From: Helicobacter magdeburgensis
Lineage (GTDB): Bacteria; Campylobacterota; Campylobacteria; Campylobacterales; Helicobacteraceae
Reading direction: 5' to 3'
Assembly: GCF_000765825.2 (NCBI RefSeq)
Contig: NZ_JRPE02000002.1
Coordinates: 124,001-188,000, forward strand
DNA: 64,000 bases
Positions within the stretch are counted from its first letter, which is position 1. The number at the start of each line of letters is the position of its first letter. Shown piece after piece: positions 29,291 to 36,796 of this stretch. The position numbers were made by a program, and so were the translations under genes. The notes under the pieces were generated by a model, which was not told the DNA's origin, did no database searches, and was given only the letters and a program-made list of their open reading frames with translations.

Positions 29291-31651
29291 GTGCGGATAT
29301 TATGGGTGGTGTTATTGTGCTGTGTGCCTTTATTTGCTTTAGATGTTACCATAAACTATGGCAAGGAATTAAAAGAGCATTTTTCTGTCCTTAATATCGC
29401 CCATAAAGAGCCACTAGAGTGCCAAGAAAATCACGACACACAAGGCGAAGTAACGCATATTGTCTGCACTCTTGATAGAATGCCTATTGCGAGTTTTTCC
29501 CCGACAGAGACACTTTTTTTCCGCTTTTGGAGTCGTGTGGTAGATGGGAGATTCTATCTCTATGTAGAGCCAAAGCATAAAATCAAGCTCTTTGCTACAC
29601 CAAGCGATTTAAAAAAACAAACCCCCATTACAAAAGAACAACCAAAGTTAAGCACTTCGTGGCAAGTTATTGGCTACAAAGAAATAATCCCTTTTTTGAA
29701 TGACTATGCAAATCAGGCAAAGCCAAAAGGGCTAAACTTCCCCATCAAAATCATAAAAAACAAAGAGCTTTTTTTTAAAGATTTAGATATAGATAGGGGT
29801 CCTTTGCATTATGATGAGGGTGAGGACTTTGAAGCCTACAATCACATTAAAACACTCATTAACAATCACAACCATATTGAAGCAGTCAAAGCCATAGATG
29901 AAACGCTCATTGCCTATCCTCAAACCATTTTTACCAAAGATTTACTGCTGTATCGCCTAAGGGCATTAGAGCATTTTGATTCTGTTGAAAACAGCGATAT
30001 GATTGTGGATATGGGAATAAAATGGATTAAAAAATACTCCACAGATTCTAATGTTCCAGAAGTCTTATATTATCTTGGCAATGCCTATGCGGATATGAAG
30101 ATTCCAAATGAGGCAAAATACTACTTTGAACGCACCATAAGCGAATATCCAGAATCTCGCTATATGCCACTCTCAAAAATGGCTTTAGCAAAAAATTTCA
30201 ATACAGGTCCAGATTCTAATGTTGCCTCAAAGCTCTTTGCCCAAGCTTACCAAGAGGCAAAAGACCTTGATAGTGCGAGTGCCATAGCCATTGAATGGAG
30301 TAAATTCCGTCTGCAAAATCACGATAAAGAACAAGCCCAAAAGCTCCTAGAAACTATGCTTAAAGTCAATCCAAGCTATATTACAAAATATCCAATAAAA
30401 TCCTATGAATTTTTAAAATTCCTAGCTGAAGAGCAGCTTTTTCTCATTGCTGCACAACTTGGGGAATATCTCTATGACAATCTCCCAAATGACGATGTCT
30501 CCGCGGAAGATTTACTCAATAATGTCAGCCTTTGGTATCAAGGGGCAAACGCCACGCAGGACGCACACAGGATTAATAAGATGTTTTTGCAAGAATTTGA
30601 GCATCGTCCAAAAGCTGAAGAAGTTAAAGATAGGGACGATAAGCTACTTTTTGCTCTAGCCCAAGATGAAAGTACAGATTCTAAAATTCAAAAATATGAC
30701 TATATTATTGAAAATTACGCCAATTCACCCGAACAAGAAAAAGCTCTCTTGCTCAAAGCCCAAACGCTTTTTGGTGAGGGCAAATACCAAGAAGTGTTAG
30801 CATTAAAAGATATGCTTAAAAATGATCCCATCATTGGTGAATCTTATAGTGCCTTGTTGCACCAAAGCCTAAAAGACAATGACTGCAAACAGGCTTCAAA
30901 CTATTATTTACAATATCCAAACGCCTCATTGCAAGAGAGTGAGAAAATGCCACTTTTTGACTGCCTTTACGCCCTAGCACTCAATAAACAAGCCGCACAA
31001 ATCTCGCAAAATATGGCACAATCAAGCAAAGATGTAGAGCAAAAACTTGCGTGGCTTTACAGAGATACGCTTAATTTTGCCAAACTTGGCGATGAGAAAA
31101 GTACAGCCCGTGCTGGACGAGATACACTCACTTTGGCTAAAAGTCTTAAAAAGACGCAGTATTATGATGTGGGCTTTACACTCTTTAATACCCTTTCAAG
31201 CCTTGATGACAAAGAGGGAATGCTCCAAACTTATGCGTTTTTAAAAGAAACTCAAGCTGATAATCCAAAAATGCTTCAAGTCAATCTCGCCCTACTAAAA
31301 AACGCAGAATCTCAAAAAGATGAGCTAGGCATTGAAATTTATGCTAAAGATATACTGCGTTTGCAGAATCTCACAAATGACACAGCAGATTCTCCTTATG
31401 TGGATTTTGCCCTAGCTCAAAGCTATATCCGCACACAACGATTTGATGAAACCATCAATGTGCTAGATAAGCTTTTACAAAAAGATATAAATGATGACAA
31501 TAAACAAAAGGTTCTCTATCTCAAAGGATCTGTGCTAAAAACAAGTGGGCAAGATTCTCAAGCAGCCTTTGAACAATGCGTGAATATCAACTATGAAGGT
31601 GTGTGGAAAAGCCTATGCGCACAAGCCCTAAATATTCTTAAAGGCAATTAG
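29291..31651 (+). CDS. pflA: Flagellar motor TPR protein PflA (paralysed flagella)
   Basis: A 786-residue periplasmic protein with a GTG start (AGGAG 5 bases upstream), a signal peptide (MRILWVVLLCCVPLFALDVT) and a C-terminal array of TPR-like helices (for example EVLYYLGNAYADMKIPNEAKYYFERTI near 255). PflA is a structural part of the periplasmic disk that anchors stator units in Campylobacter and Helicobacter motors. Its location directly after nuoN matches H. pylori (HP1273-HP1274). Family identity rests on size, signal peptide, TPR content and synteny together. Confidence 0.87.
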   Translation: MRILWVVLLCCVPLFALDVTINYGKELKEHFSVLNIAHKEPLECQENHDTQGEVTHIVCTLDRMPIASFSPTETLFFRFWSRVVDGRFYLYVEPKHKIKLFATPSDLKKQTPITKEQPKLSTSWQVIGYKEIIPFLNDYANQAKPKGLNFPIKIIKNKELFFKDLDIDRGPLHYDEGEDFEAYNHIKTLINNHNHIEAVKAIDETLIAYPQTIFTKDLLLYRLRALEHFDSVENSDMIVDMGIKWIKKYSTDSNVPEVLYYLGNAYADMKIPNEAKYYFERTISEYPESRYMPLSKMALAKNFNTGPDSNVASKLFAQAYQEAKDLDSASAIAIEWSKFRLQNHDKEQAQKLLETMLKVNPSYITKYPIKSYEFLKFLAEEQLFLIAAQLGEYLYDNLPNDDVSAEDLLNNVSLWYQGANATQDAHRINKMFLQEFEHRPKAEEVKDRDDKLLFALAQDESTDSKIQKYDYIIENYANSPEQEKALLLKAQTLFGEGKYQEVLALKDMLKNDPIIGESYSALLHQSLKDNDCKQASNYYLQYPNASLQESEKMPLFDCLYALALNKQAAQISQNMAQSSKDVEQKLAWLYRDTLNFAKLGDEKSTARAGRDTLTLAKSLKKTQYYDVGFTLFNTLSSLDDKEGMLQTYAFLKETQADNPKMLQVNLALLKNAESQKDELGIEIYAKDILRLQNLTNDTADSPYVDFALAQSYIRTQRFDETINVLDKLLQKDINDDNKQKVLYLKGSVLKTSGQDSQAAFEQCVNINYEGVWKSLCAQALNILKGN

Positions 31652-31654
31652 TCA

Positions 31655-32455
31655 ATGTATAACTTTAGCCAAGAGCAGTTAAGGCGATATGCTAGGCACT
31701 TTAGCTTAAGGGAGTGTGGATTCAAGGGGCAGGAAAAGATTTTAGAATCTAAAGTGCTGATAGTGGGGGCTGGGGGGCTAGGCTCCCCTGTGGCATATTA
31801 TCTAGCCGCAGCAGGTGTTGGGGAAATAGGCATTATTGATGCTGATAATGTGGATTTAAGCAATTTGCAAAGGCAGATATTGCACTCCACTGCAGATCTT
31901 GGCATTCCCAAAGTAGAATCTGCTCAAAAAAAGCTGCAAGCCATTAATCCTGATGTAACTATCACGCCATTTTTATCTATGCTAGATTCACATAATGCCC
32001 TTGAGATTATCTCTCAATTTGATGTTGTTGTTGATGGGTGCGATAACTTTGCGAGTAAATTTCTCATAAACGATGCGTGTGTGCTACTGAATAAGCCCTA
32101 TTCGCACGGGGGAATTTTGCGATTTAGCGGACAGAGTATGAGTGTGAAACCAAACGAAAGTGCGTGCTATGCGTGTATTTTTGATAGCCCGCCACCGCAA
32201 GGCAGTGTGCCAAGCTGTGCGGAAGCGGGAGTATTTGGCTCGGTAGCTGGGATTCTAGGAAGCATTCAAGCCACAGAAGTGCTAAAAATCATTACAGGCA
32301 TAGGAGAGCCACTTTACAATCAGCTTTTAAGCTTTGATTCACTCTCTATGGCTTTTCGCAAAGTCAAGCTAAAAAAGAATCCGCAATGTCGCGTTTGCGG
32401 AGAAAATGGCATTACACAACTCCAAAGCTACACTTGGCAGGAATGCAAGCTATAA
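31655..32455 (+). CDS. moeB: MoeB/ThiF-type adenylyltransferase
   Basis: Adenylates the C-terminus of a small ubiquitin-like sulfur carrier (MoaD or ThiS). The 266-residue E1-like protein has the nucleotide site [38 protein letters not shown] (about 34-73). It has a zinc pair of cysteines at C171/C174 (CYACIF) and C245/C248 (CRVCGE), and a cysteine at C188 (PSCAEAGV). MoeB supplies molybdopterin, which NapA in this window needs; ThiF is the alternative and cannot be excluded. The ATG is 3 bases after the pflA stop. It converges with ribBA over a 34-base gap. Confidence 0.83.
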   Translation: [266 protein letters not shown]

Positions 32456-32489
32456 GATTCAACAAAATTGTATATTTAAGCCACCCATC

Positions 32490-33554
32490 TCATACTTCAA
32501 TGCTTTGTTGCAAATGCAAATCAAAACCACTTAAGGCATTGTAGCTTTTATTTGCGTTGTTGGCACAATGAGAACTAAGAAGTGTAAAGTCTTTCACACC
32601 AAGTGATTTTAGAATCTGTGCGCCGATTCCAAAGTCTTTCATATCGCCACAATTTTTTGCGATATTTCCACTATTTGCCATATTCTCACTATTTAGGCAT
32701 ACAAGATAGCCGCCTTGCTGTGAAAGTAAGTCTATGCTTTTTTGCAGGGCTTGCCATTCACTAGAATCTGTCAAAAGGGCAATATCGCTACTTGTATTGT
32801 GGAATCTAATGAGTGGCGTTGTAGCCTGTGGGCTAAAGCTAAAGGCGATATGGCAATTTTGCAAATGATCTAAAAATGTGATTTTCTCGCATTTTTGCCC
32901 CATAAACTCGGCTTTTTCTCGTGAAGTTTCACGCACGAGATTTTCAAAATTTAAGCGATATTGAATGATGTCGCTGACATAGAGAATCTTTAGGTTGTGA
33001 ATCTTAGCAAAATCAAGTAGGAATTTATCCCCCCGCCCCGCCATCGTGCCATCTTTTTTCATAATCTCACATATCACGCTAATGGGCGAAAGCCCTGCAA
33101 GGCGGCAAATATCTACACTGGCTTCTGTATGCCCTGTGCGGATAAGTGTGCCACCACTCTTAGCAATAAGTGGGAAAATATGCCCCGGACGCACAAAATC
33201 GCTTGGCTTTGCGTTGTTATCGCACATTAGGCGGATTGTTAAATCCCTCTCATACGCAGAAATGCCCGTTTTTGCTTCCTTGGCGTCAATGGATATGGTA
33301 AAGGCGGTTTCGTGGTTGCTGTCATTTCTTTTTACCATTGGGGGCAGGTCTAGCTTATGGGCTAACTCTTGCGTGATAGATACGCAGATTAGCCCCCTTG
33401 CCTCTTGTGCCATAAAATTGATTTTCTCTGGTGTGGAAAAGATTCCAGCCATTACCAAATCGCCTTCATTTTCTCTGTCTTCATCGTCCATTATAATAAT
33501 CATTTCACCTTTTTTAATCGCCTCTATGGCGTCTTTCATACGCGTTTGATACAT
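32490..33554 (-). CDS. ribBA: 3,4-dihydroxy-2-butanone 4-phosphate synthase fused to a degenerate GTP cyclohydrolase II domain
   Basis: The N-terminal part (about 1-200) is RibB, which makes the four-carbon unit of riboflavin from ribulose-5-phosphate. It has the MDDEDRENEGDLVMAG motif at 22-37, HETAFTISIDA, and RTGHTEASVDICRLAG near 138. The C-terminal part (about 205-354) follows the RibA fold (FGIGAQILKSLGVKDFTLLSS near 305) but lacks the zinc-binding cysteines and the arginine-rich GTP loop of active GTP cyclohydrolase II. The second activity is therefore probably lost or altered. H. pylori also carries such a fusion beside a separate ribA. Length is 354 residues. Confidence 0.88.
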   Translation of the reverse strand: MYQTRMKDAIEAIKKGEMIIIMDDEDRENEGDLVMAGIFSTPEKINFMAQEARGLICVSITQELAHKLDLPPMVKRNDSNHETAFTISIDAKEAKTGISAYERDLTIRLMCDNNAKPSDFVRPGHIFPLIAKSGGTLIRTGHTEASVDICRLAGLSPISVICEIMKKDGTMAGRGDKFLLDFAKIHNLKILYVSDIIQYRLNFENLVRETSREKAEFMGQKCEKITFLDHLQNCHIAFSFSPQATTPLIRFHNTSSDIALLTDSSEWQALQKSIDLLSQQGGYLVCLNSENMANSGNIAKNCGDMKDFGIGAQILKSLGVKDFTLLSSHCANNANKSYNALSGFDLHLQQSIEV

Positions 33555-33662
33555 TGGCTATCCTTGGGTTTTTGAATCTTAAAATGCTGTGATTGTATAA
33601 AAATAAAATAAATTACCGTATATAATGAAAGCTAGAGTTTATATTCTTTAAAAGCTAATTTG

Positions 33663-33691
33663 CCCTAGAACCACAAAGGTAGATTCTAGGG
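33663..33691 (-). terminator. Possible terminator downstream of dps
   Basis: An 8-bp perfect stem (CCCTAGAA at 33663-33670, TTCTAGGG at 33684-33691) lies 10 bases beyond the dps stop. On the minus strand it is followed by a T-containing stretch rather than a strong T run. It sits in the 146-base gap before the ribBA start, which also holds a TATA-rich candidate promoter for ribBA. Confidence 0.45.
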
Positions 33692-33700
33692 AACAAAAAT

Positions 33701-34138
33701 TTATGCAAGCTGAGATTTTAGCATCCAAATCGCTTTTTGTAGCTCTCCTACCTTATCATCAGCATACGCCGCACTGACCTTGTCTCCTTGGCTGTCTGCT
33801 TGGGCTGAAAGCTCGGTAAAGAGTTTGAGAAAATACTCATAATCAGCTAAAACCGCTTGAACAATCTCTTTAGAGCAAAAGCTTGTCTTGCTCTCTTCTT
33901 TGATTTTTGCTGCTTTTAGCATATCTGCAAGTGTTACATAAGGCATTTCGCCAAGCTGCAACACACGCTCTGCCACATCATCAAAAACATCAGCAAACTG
34001 CTCATAAATCTCCTGTGTCGCCTTATGCGTAGGGTGAAAGTCCATACCCTTCACATTCCAGTGGAAATTATGCACCTTGATGTAAAATACCGATGCATCC
34101 GCCTGAATCTGTTTTAAAAGTTCTACAACTTTACTCAT
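33701..34138 (-). CDS. dps: Dps family ferritin-like protein (NapA, iron storage and DNA protection)
   Basis: A 145-residue four-helix Dps protein that forms a 12-mer, oxidises and stores iron and protects DNA. The ferroxidase motif is visible as KVHNFHWNVKGMDFHPTHKATQEIYEQFADVFDDVAERVLQLG (here shown in parts: HNFHWNVKG near 24 and DDVAERVLQLG near 54). This is the class of the H. pylori neutrophil-activating protein, which is 144 residues. I start at 34138, where AAGGAAATG lies upstream, and not at the longer open frame from 34234, whose extra 32 residues fit no Dps. Confidence 0.96.
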   Translation of the reverse strand: MSKVVELLKQIQADASVFYIKVHNFHWNVKGMDFHPTHKATQEIYEQFADVFDDVAERVLQLGEMPYVTLADMLKAAKIKEESKTSFCSKEIVQAVLADYEYFLKLFTELSAQADSQGDKVSAAYADDKVGELQKAIWMLKSQLA

Positions 34139-34333
34139 ATCATTTCCTTTGAAATTAAATTTTCCTTTAAATGCAGCTTGAACACATTGCACGATCACTA
34201 CATTATTCAAGGAATGGTGTCTATTGTAAAACATATGGAATAACTTATGGCAAATATCAAACTAAGTTTCTATCTTGCCTTGGAATCTTATAAAACATCT
34301 CCACATAATTTTGGCTTTGAGGACTTGATTCCC

Positions 34334-34362
34334 TTGACAAATCGTAGCAAACTCGCTAGAAT
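34334..34362 (+). promoter_or_regulatory. Strong sigma-70-type promoter of the tRNA cluster
   Basis: A perfect -35 TTGACA (34334-34339), a 17-base spacer and a -10 TAGAAT (34357-34362) sit 18 bases upstream of tRNA-Gln. The three tRNAs that follow on the plus strand are spaced by about 64 bases each and probably form one transcript. Confidence 0.8.
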
Positions 34363-34379
34363 TGCGTCTCGTTTTTCAT

Positions 34380-34454
34380 TGGGGTATCGCCAAGCGGTAA
34401 GGCACCTGGTTTTGGTCCAGGCATTCAGAGGTTCGAATCCTTTTACCCCAGCCA
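34380..34454 (+). tRNA. tRNA-Gln (anticodon TTG)
   Basis: Acceptor stem TGGGGTA/TACCCCA, anticodon stem CCTGG/CCAGG enclosing the loop TTTTGGT (anticodon TTG), a T arm with GTTCGAATC, and encoded CCA at the 3' end. U1:A72 is typical of tRNA-Gln. Confidence 0.96.
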
Positions 34455-34518
34455 CTTCTTTGAACTCACAGGTTTTTTAATTTTCTAGCACTTTTTGTAA
34501 AATGTAGTGTTAGTTTGA

Positions 34519-34595
<77 letters not shown>

Positions 34596-34659
34596 ATTTG
34601 TTTTTAAGTCCTTAAATTTGTGTTTTACAACATAGAATCTTGATGGCAAATTTAGATAT

Positions 34660-34736
34660 GCGCTCATAGCTCAGCTGGATAGAGCAACGGCCTTCTAAGC
34701 CGTAGGTCAGAGGTTCGAATCCTCTTGGGCGTACCA
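34660..34736 (+). tRNA. tRNA-Arg (anticodon TCT)
   Basis: Acceptor GCGCTCA pairs with TGGGCGT (G1:U72 wobble), the anticodon stem ACGGC/GCCGT encloses CTTCTAA (anticodon TCT), the T arm has GTTCGAATC, and CCA is encoded. It is the last tRNA before the glycan locus, only 92 bases from the first glycosyltransferase gene. Confidence 0.96.
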
Positions 34737-34828
34737 CTTCAAAAAAACTATAAAGAGAATGTAGAATTTGTCGTTTAATACAATATTTACTTAGAATTGA
34801 AACTAAACTTTGCTTTTGGAGGACTGTA

Positions 34829-36706
34829 TTGAGAATCGTGCATCTTGTGAGTCAAGATAATGGTGGGGCGGGCAGGGCTTGTATAAGACTGCATAAAGCC
34901 CTGCTAGAAGCAGGGATAGATTCTATCATCATCACGCAAAACAAAACCACCGACACGCCCAAAGTGCAGCAGCTCGCTCAAACAAAGCTCCAAAAGCTTA
35001 TCGCTAAAATCCGCCCTTTTCTCTCCCAGCTTCCACTTATGGCTTATCCAAAACGAGTAAAAGACATATTCTCCCCCAATATCCCTATTTTTACCCCAAG
35101 CAATCATCTGCTTATCTCAACGATAAATGCCCTAAAGCCAGACATCGTGCATTTGCATTGGGTGGAGAATGGCTTTTTCAGTATCAAAGATTTGCAATCC
35201 ATACAAGCCCCTATGCTATGGAGCTTGCACGATGCCAACCCCTATACAGGCGGCTGCCACTATGTGGCAGCCGCCTGTATAGGGGTTGGCACTCGTTGTA
35301 AAAGCTGCCCCCTATTACAATCTACCCTTCCCTTTGACCTAAGCTTTTGGACATTTAAGCGTAAAGCAAAAACCTATGCCAAACTCAATAATCTTACCAT
35401 CAATGGCTTATCTCGCTGGATAGCACAAAGCGCGAAAGATTCTGCCCTCTTAGGCTCTAAGCCCATCATCAATCTCCCAAATCCCATTGACACACGCATT
35501 TATCGCCCAATACAAAAATCCCTAGCACGAGAAATGTTGCGTATCCACACACCAAAAAAGATGATTAGCTTTGGTGCCATAGGGGCTACTTCAACGCCAC
35601 GCAAAGGCTTTGATGAGCTAAAAGCCGCGCTAGATTGTCTCCCGCAACATCTTAAAGATAACTGCGAGTTGCTTGTCTTTGGCTCTAGTGGAGGCGAAGT
35701 TTTACAGGATATGCCTACGCATTTTTTAGGTGCGTTGCACGATGATATTGCCCTAGCTCTGCTTTATAGTGCAAGTGATGTATTTATTATGCCAAGCTAT
35801 GTAGAATCCTTTGGGCAAACTGCCCTTGAAGCTTTGAGCTGTGGCACACCGGTGGTGGCATTTGATACAAGCGGACTAAAAGATATTATCACGCACAAAC
35901 ACAATGGCTATCTGGCTAAGTGTTATGACACAAACGATTTGGCAAAGGGTATGGAGTGGATTTTAAGCTGTGAAAGTGCAATATATGAAAACCTTTCAAA
36001 AAACGCCCGCTCTTCTGCGATAAAAGCTTTTGAATCATCAAAAGTCGCCAATGCTTATATCAATGCTTACGCACAATTAGCTGGGGGGGGGGCAGTAGAT
36101 AAAACTTGGCTTATCTCCATTGCCAAGCACGCCCTACACGCACTATTCCCCCATATTTTTACACAGCCTACTTTTTATATCGGCTTTGGTGCGATTGGTG
36201 GGGCTAGTGTTGAAAGAAAAGGCTTTAATGAGCTAAAAGCTGCGCTAGATTGTCTCCCGCAACATCTTAAAAGTCAGTGTGAGCTGCTCGTCTTTGGTGG
36301 GAATGCTCCACAGATTCAAGGGATTAAGTCCCGCACACTAGGCTTTCTCCACGATGACTACGCCCTATCCTTTGCCTTTAACGCTTGTGATATATTTGTC
36401 GCTCCAAGCTTGGCAGAAAATCTAAGCAATGTCATTATGGAATCTCTAGCTTGTGGCACACCGGTAGTAGCCTTTGACATCGGCGGCAATGGCGATATGA
36501 TTACCCATAAGCACAATGGCTATCTCGCTACAAACCCAAGCGATTTGGCACAGGGAATAAAGTGGATTTTAGCCCAAGATGCAACAGCCTACGCCACACT
36601 TGCCCACAATGCCAGAGAATCCGCTTTGAGATTTGAATCTACAAACATAGCAAATACATACGTTGATATGTATAAATTTCTAGCGGGGGGGGGGGAGCAA
36701 TCATAG
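34829..36706 (+). CDS. Phase-variable GT4-type glycosyltransferase with duplicated C-terminal domain
   Basis: A 625-residue protein with TTG start after GGAGG. Residues 1-190 form the acceptor-side half (VHLVSQDNGGAGRACIRLHKALLEAG; HDANPYTGGCHY with a following C-x2-C). Residues about 245-418 form a nucleotide-sugar half (GAIGATSTPRKGFDELKAAL; PSYVESFGQTALEALSCGTPVVAFD). Residues about 449-619 repeat that half (GAIGGASVERKGFNELKAAL; PSLAENLSNVIMESLACGTPVVAFD). Each copy ends in LAGGG, encoded by a homopolymer: G10 at 36083-36092 and G11 at 36685-36695. One G more or fewer in the first tract stops translation within 4 codons after the glycines (422 or 424 residues). G10 in the second tract extends the protein to 655 residues, ending at the next gene's ATG. 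Sugar specificity is unknown. Confidence 0.85.
   Translation: MRIVHLVSQDNGGAGRACIRLHKALLEAGIDSIIITQNKTTDTPKVQQLAQTKLQKLIAKIRPFLSQLPLMAYPKRVKDIFSPNIPIFTPSNHLLISTINALKPDIVHLHWVENGFFSIKDLQSIQAPMLWSLHDANPYTGGCHYVAAACIGVGTRCKSCPLLQSTLPFDLSFWTFKRKAKTYAKLNNLTINGLSRWIAQSAKDSALLGSKPIINLPNPIDTRIYRPIQKSLAREMLRIHTPKKMISFGAIGATSTPRKGFDELKAALDCLPQHLKDNCELLVFGSSGGEVLQDMPTHFLGALHDDIALALLYSASDVFIMPSYVESFGQTALEALSCGTPVVAFDTSGLKDIITHKHNGYLAKCYDTNDLAKGMEWILSCESAIYENLSKNARSSAIKAFESSKVANAYINAYAQLAGGGAVDKTWLISIAKHALHALFPHIFTQPTFYIGFGAIGGASVERKGFNELKAALDCLPQHLKSQCELLVFGGNAPQIQGIKSRTLGFLHDDYALSFAFNACDIFVAPSLAENLSNVIMESLACGTPVVAFDIGGNGDMITHKHNGYLATNPSDLAQGIKWILAQDATAYATLAHNARESALRFESTNIANTYVDMYKFLAGGGEQS
35234..35290. 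repeat. 27-bp perfect inverted repeat inside the glycosyltransferase gene
   Basis: Two arms of 27 bases (35234-35260 and 35264-35290) are exact reverse complements with only TAT between them. They encode the stretch from ANPYTGGCHY to VAAACIGVG in the glycosyltransferase. The structure could extrude as a cruciform or form a strong mRNA hairpin without interrupting the frame. No T run follows, so it is not a normal terminator. Confidence 0.95.
36083..36092 (+). repeat. G10 homopolymer, contingency tract 1
   Basis: Ten G in the coding strand between the two domains of the GT4-type gene. At 10 the frame reads through; 9 or 11 end at TAG or TAA a few codons later. It is followed by CAGTAGATA, the same 3' flank as tract 4 (38868). 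Confidence 0.95.
36685..36695 (+). repeat. G11 homopolymer, contingency tract 2
   Basis: Eleven G close to the end of the GT4-type gene. At 11 the protein ends EQS. At 10 it would continue to a TAA overlapping the ATG of the next gene (TAATG at 36795-36799). The local sequence TAGCG(n)AGCAA is the same as at tract 9 (44177). Confidence 0.95.
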
Positions 36707-36796
36707 ATTCTTAAAAGTTATCCCACTCTCTCAAGCACACCGCAATTCTTGCCACAACTTCTTCTCCAATATCTCTAGCACGGGACTTGCAGCATA

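Larger units (their letters stand above)
35563..36695 (+). repeat. Tandem intragenic duplication of a glycosyltransferase domain, each unit ending in a G tract
   Basis: Unit 1 (about 35563-36092) and unit 2 (about 36172-36695) encode homologous GT-B C-terminal domains. Stretches are nearly identical in DNA: around 35622-35654 and 36233-36265 both read ...GCGCTAGATTGTCTCCCGCA... and beyond, and both contain ACAAACACAATGGCTATCT or its near match AGCACAATGGCTATCT. Both end LAGGG at the homopolymer. Boundaries are approximate. Confidence 0.8.

Noticed and set aside
31771-31785. G-rich stretch in the MoeB gene
   Set aside because: Runs are only five or six G long and are broken by other bases; they encode the nucleotide-binding glycines, not a contingency tract.
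34139-34234. Longer start for dps
   Set aside because: The added residues match no Dps protein; the ATG at 34138 has AAGGAAATG upstream and gives the family length.
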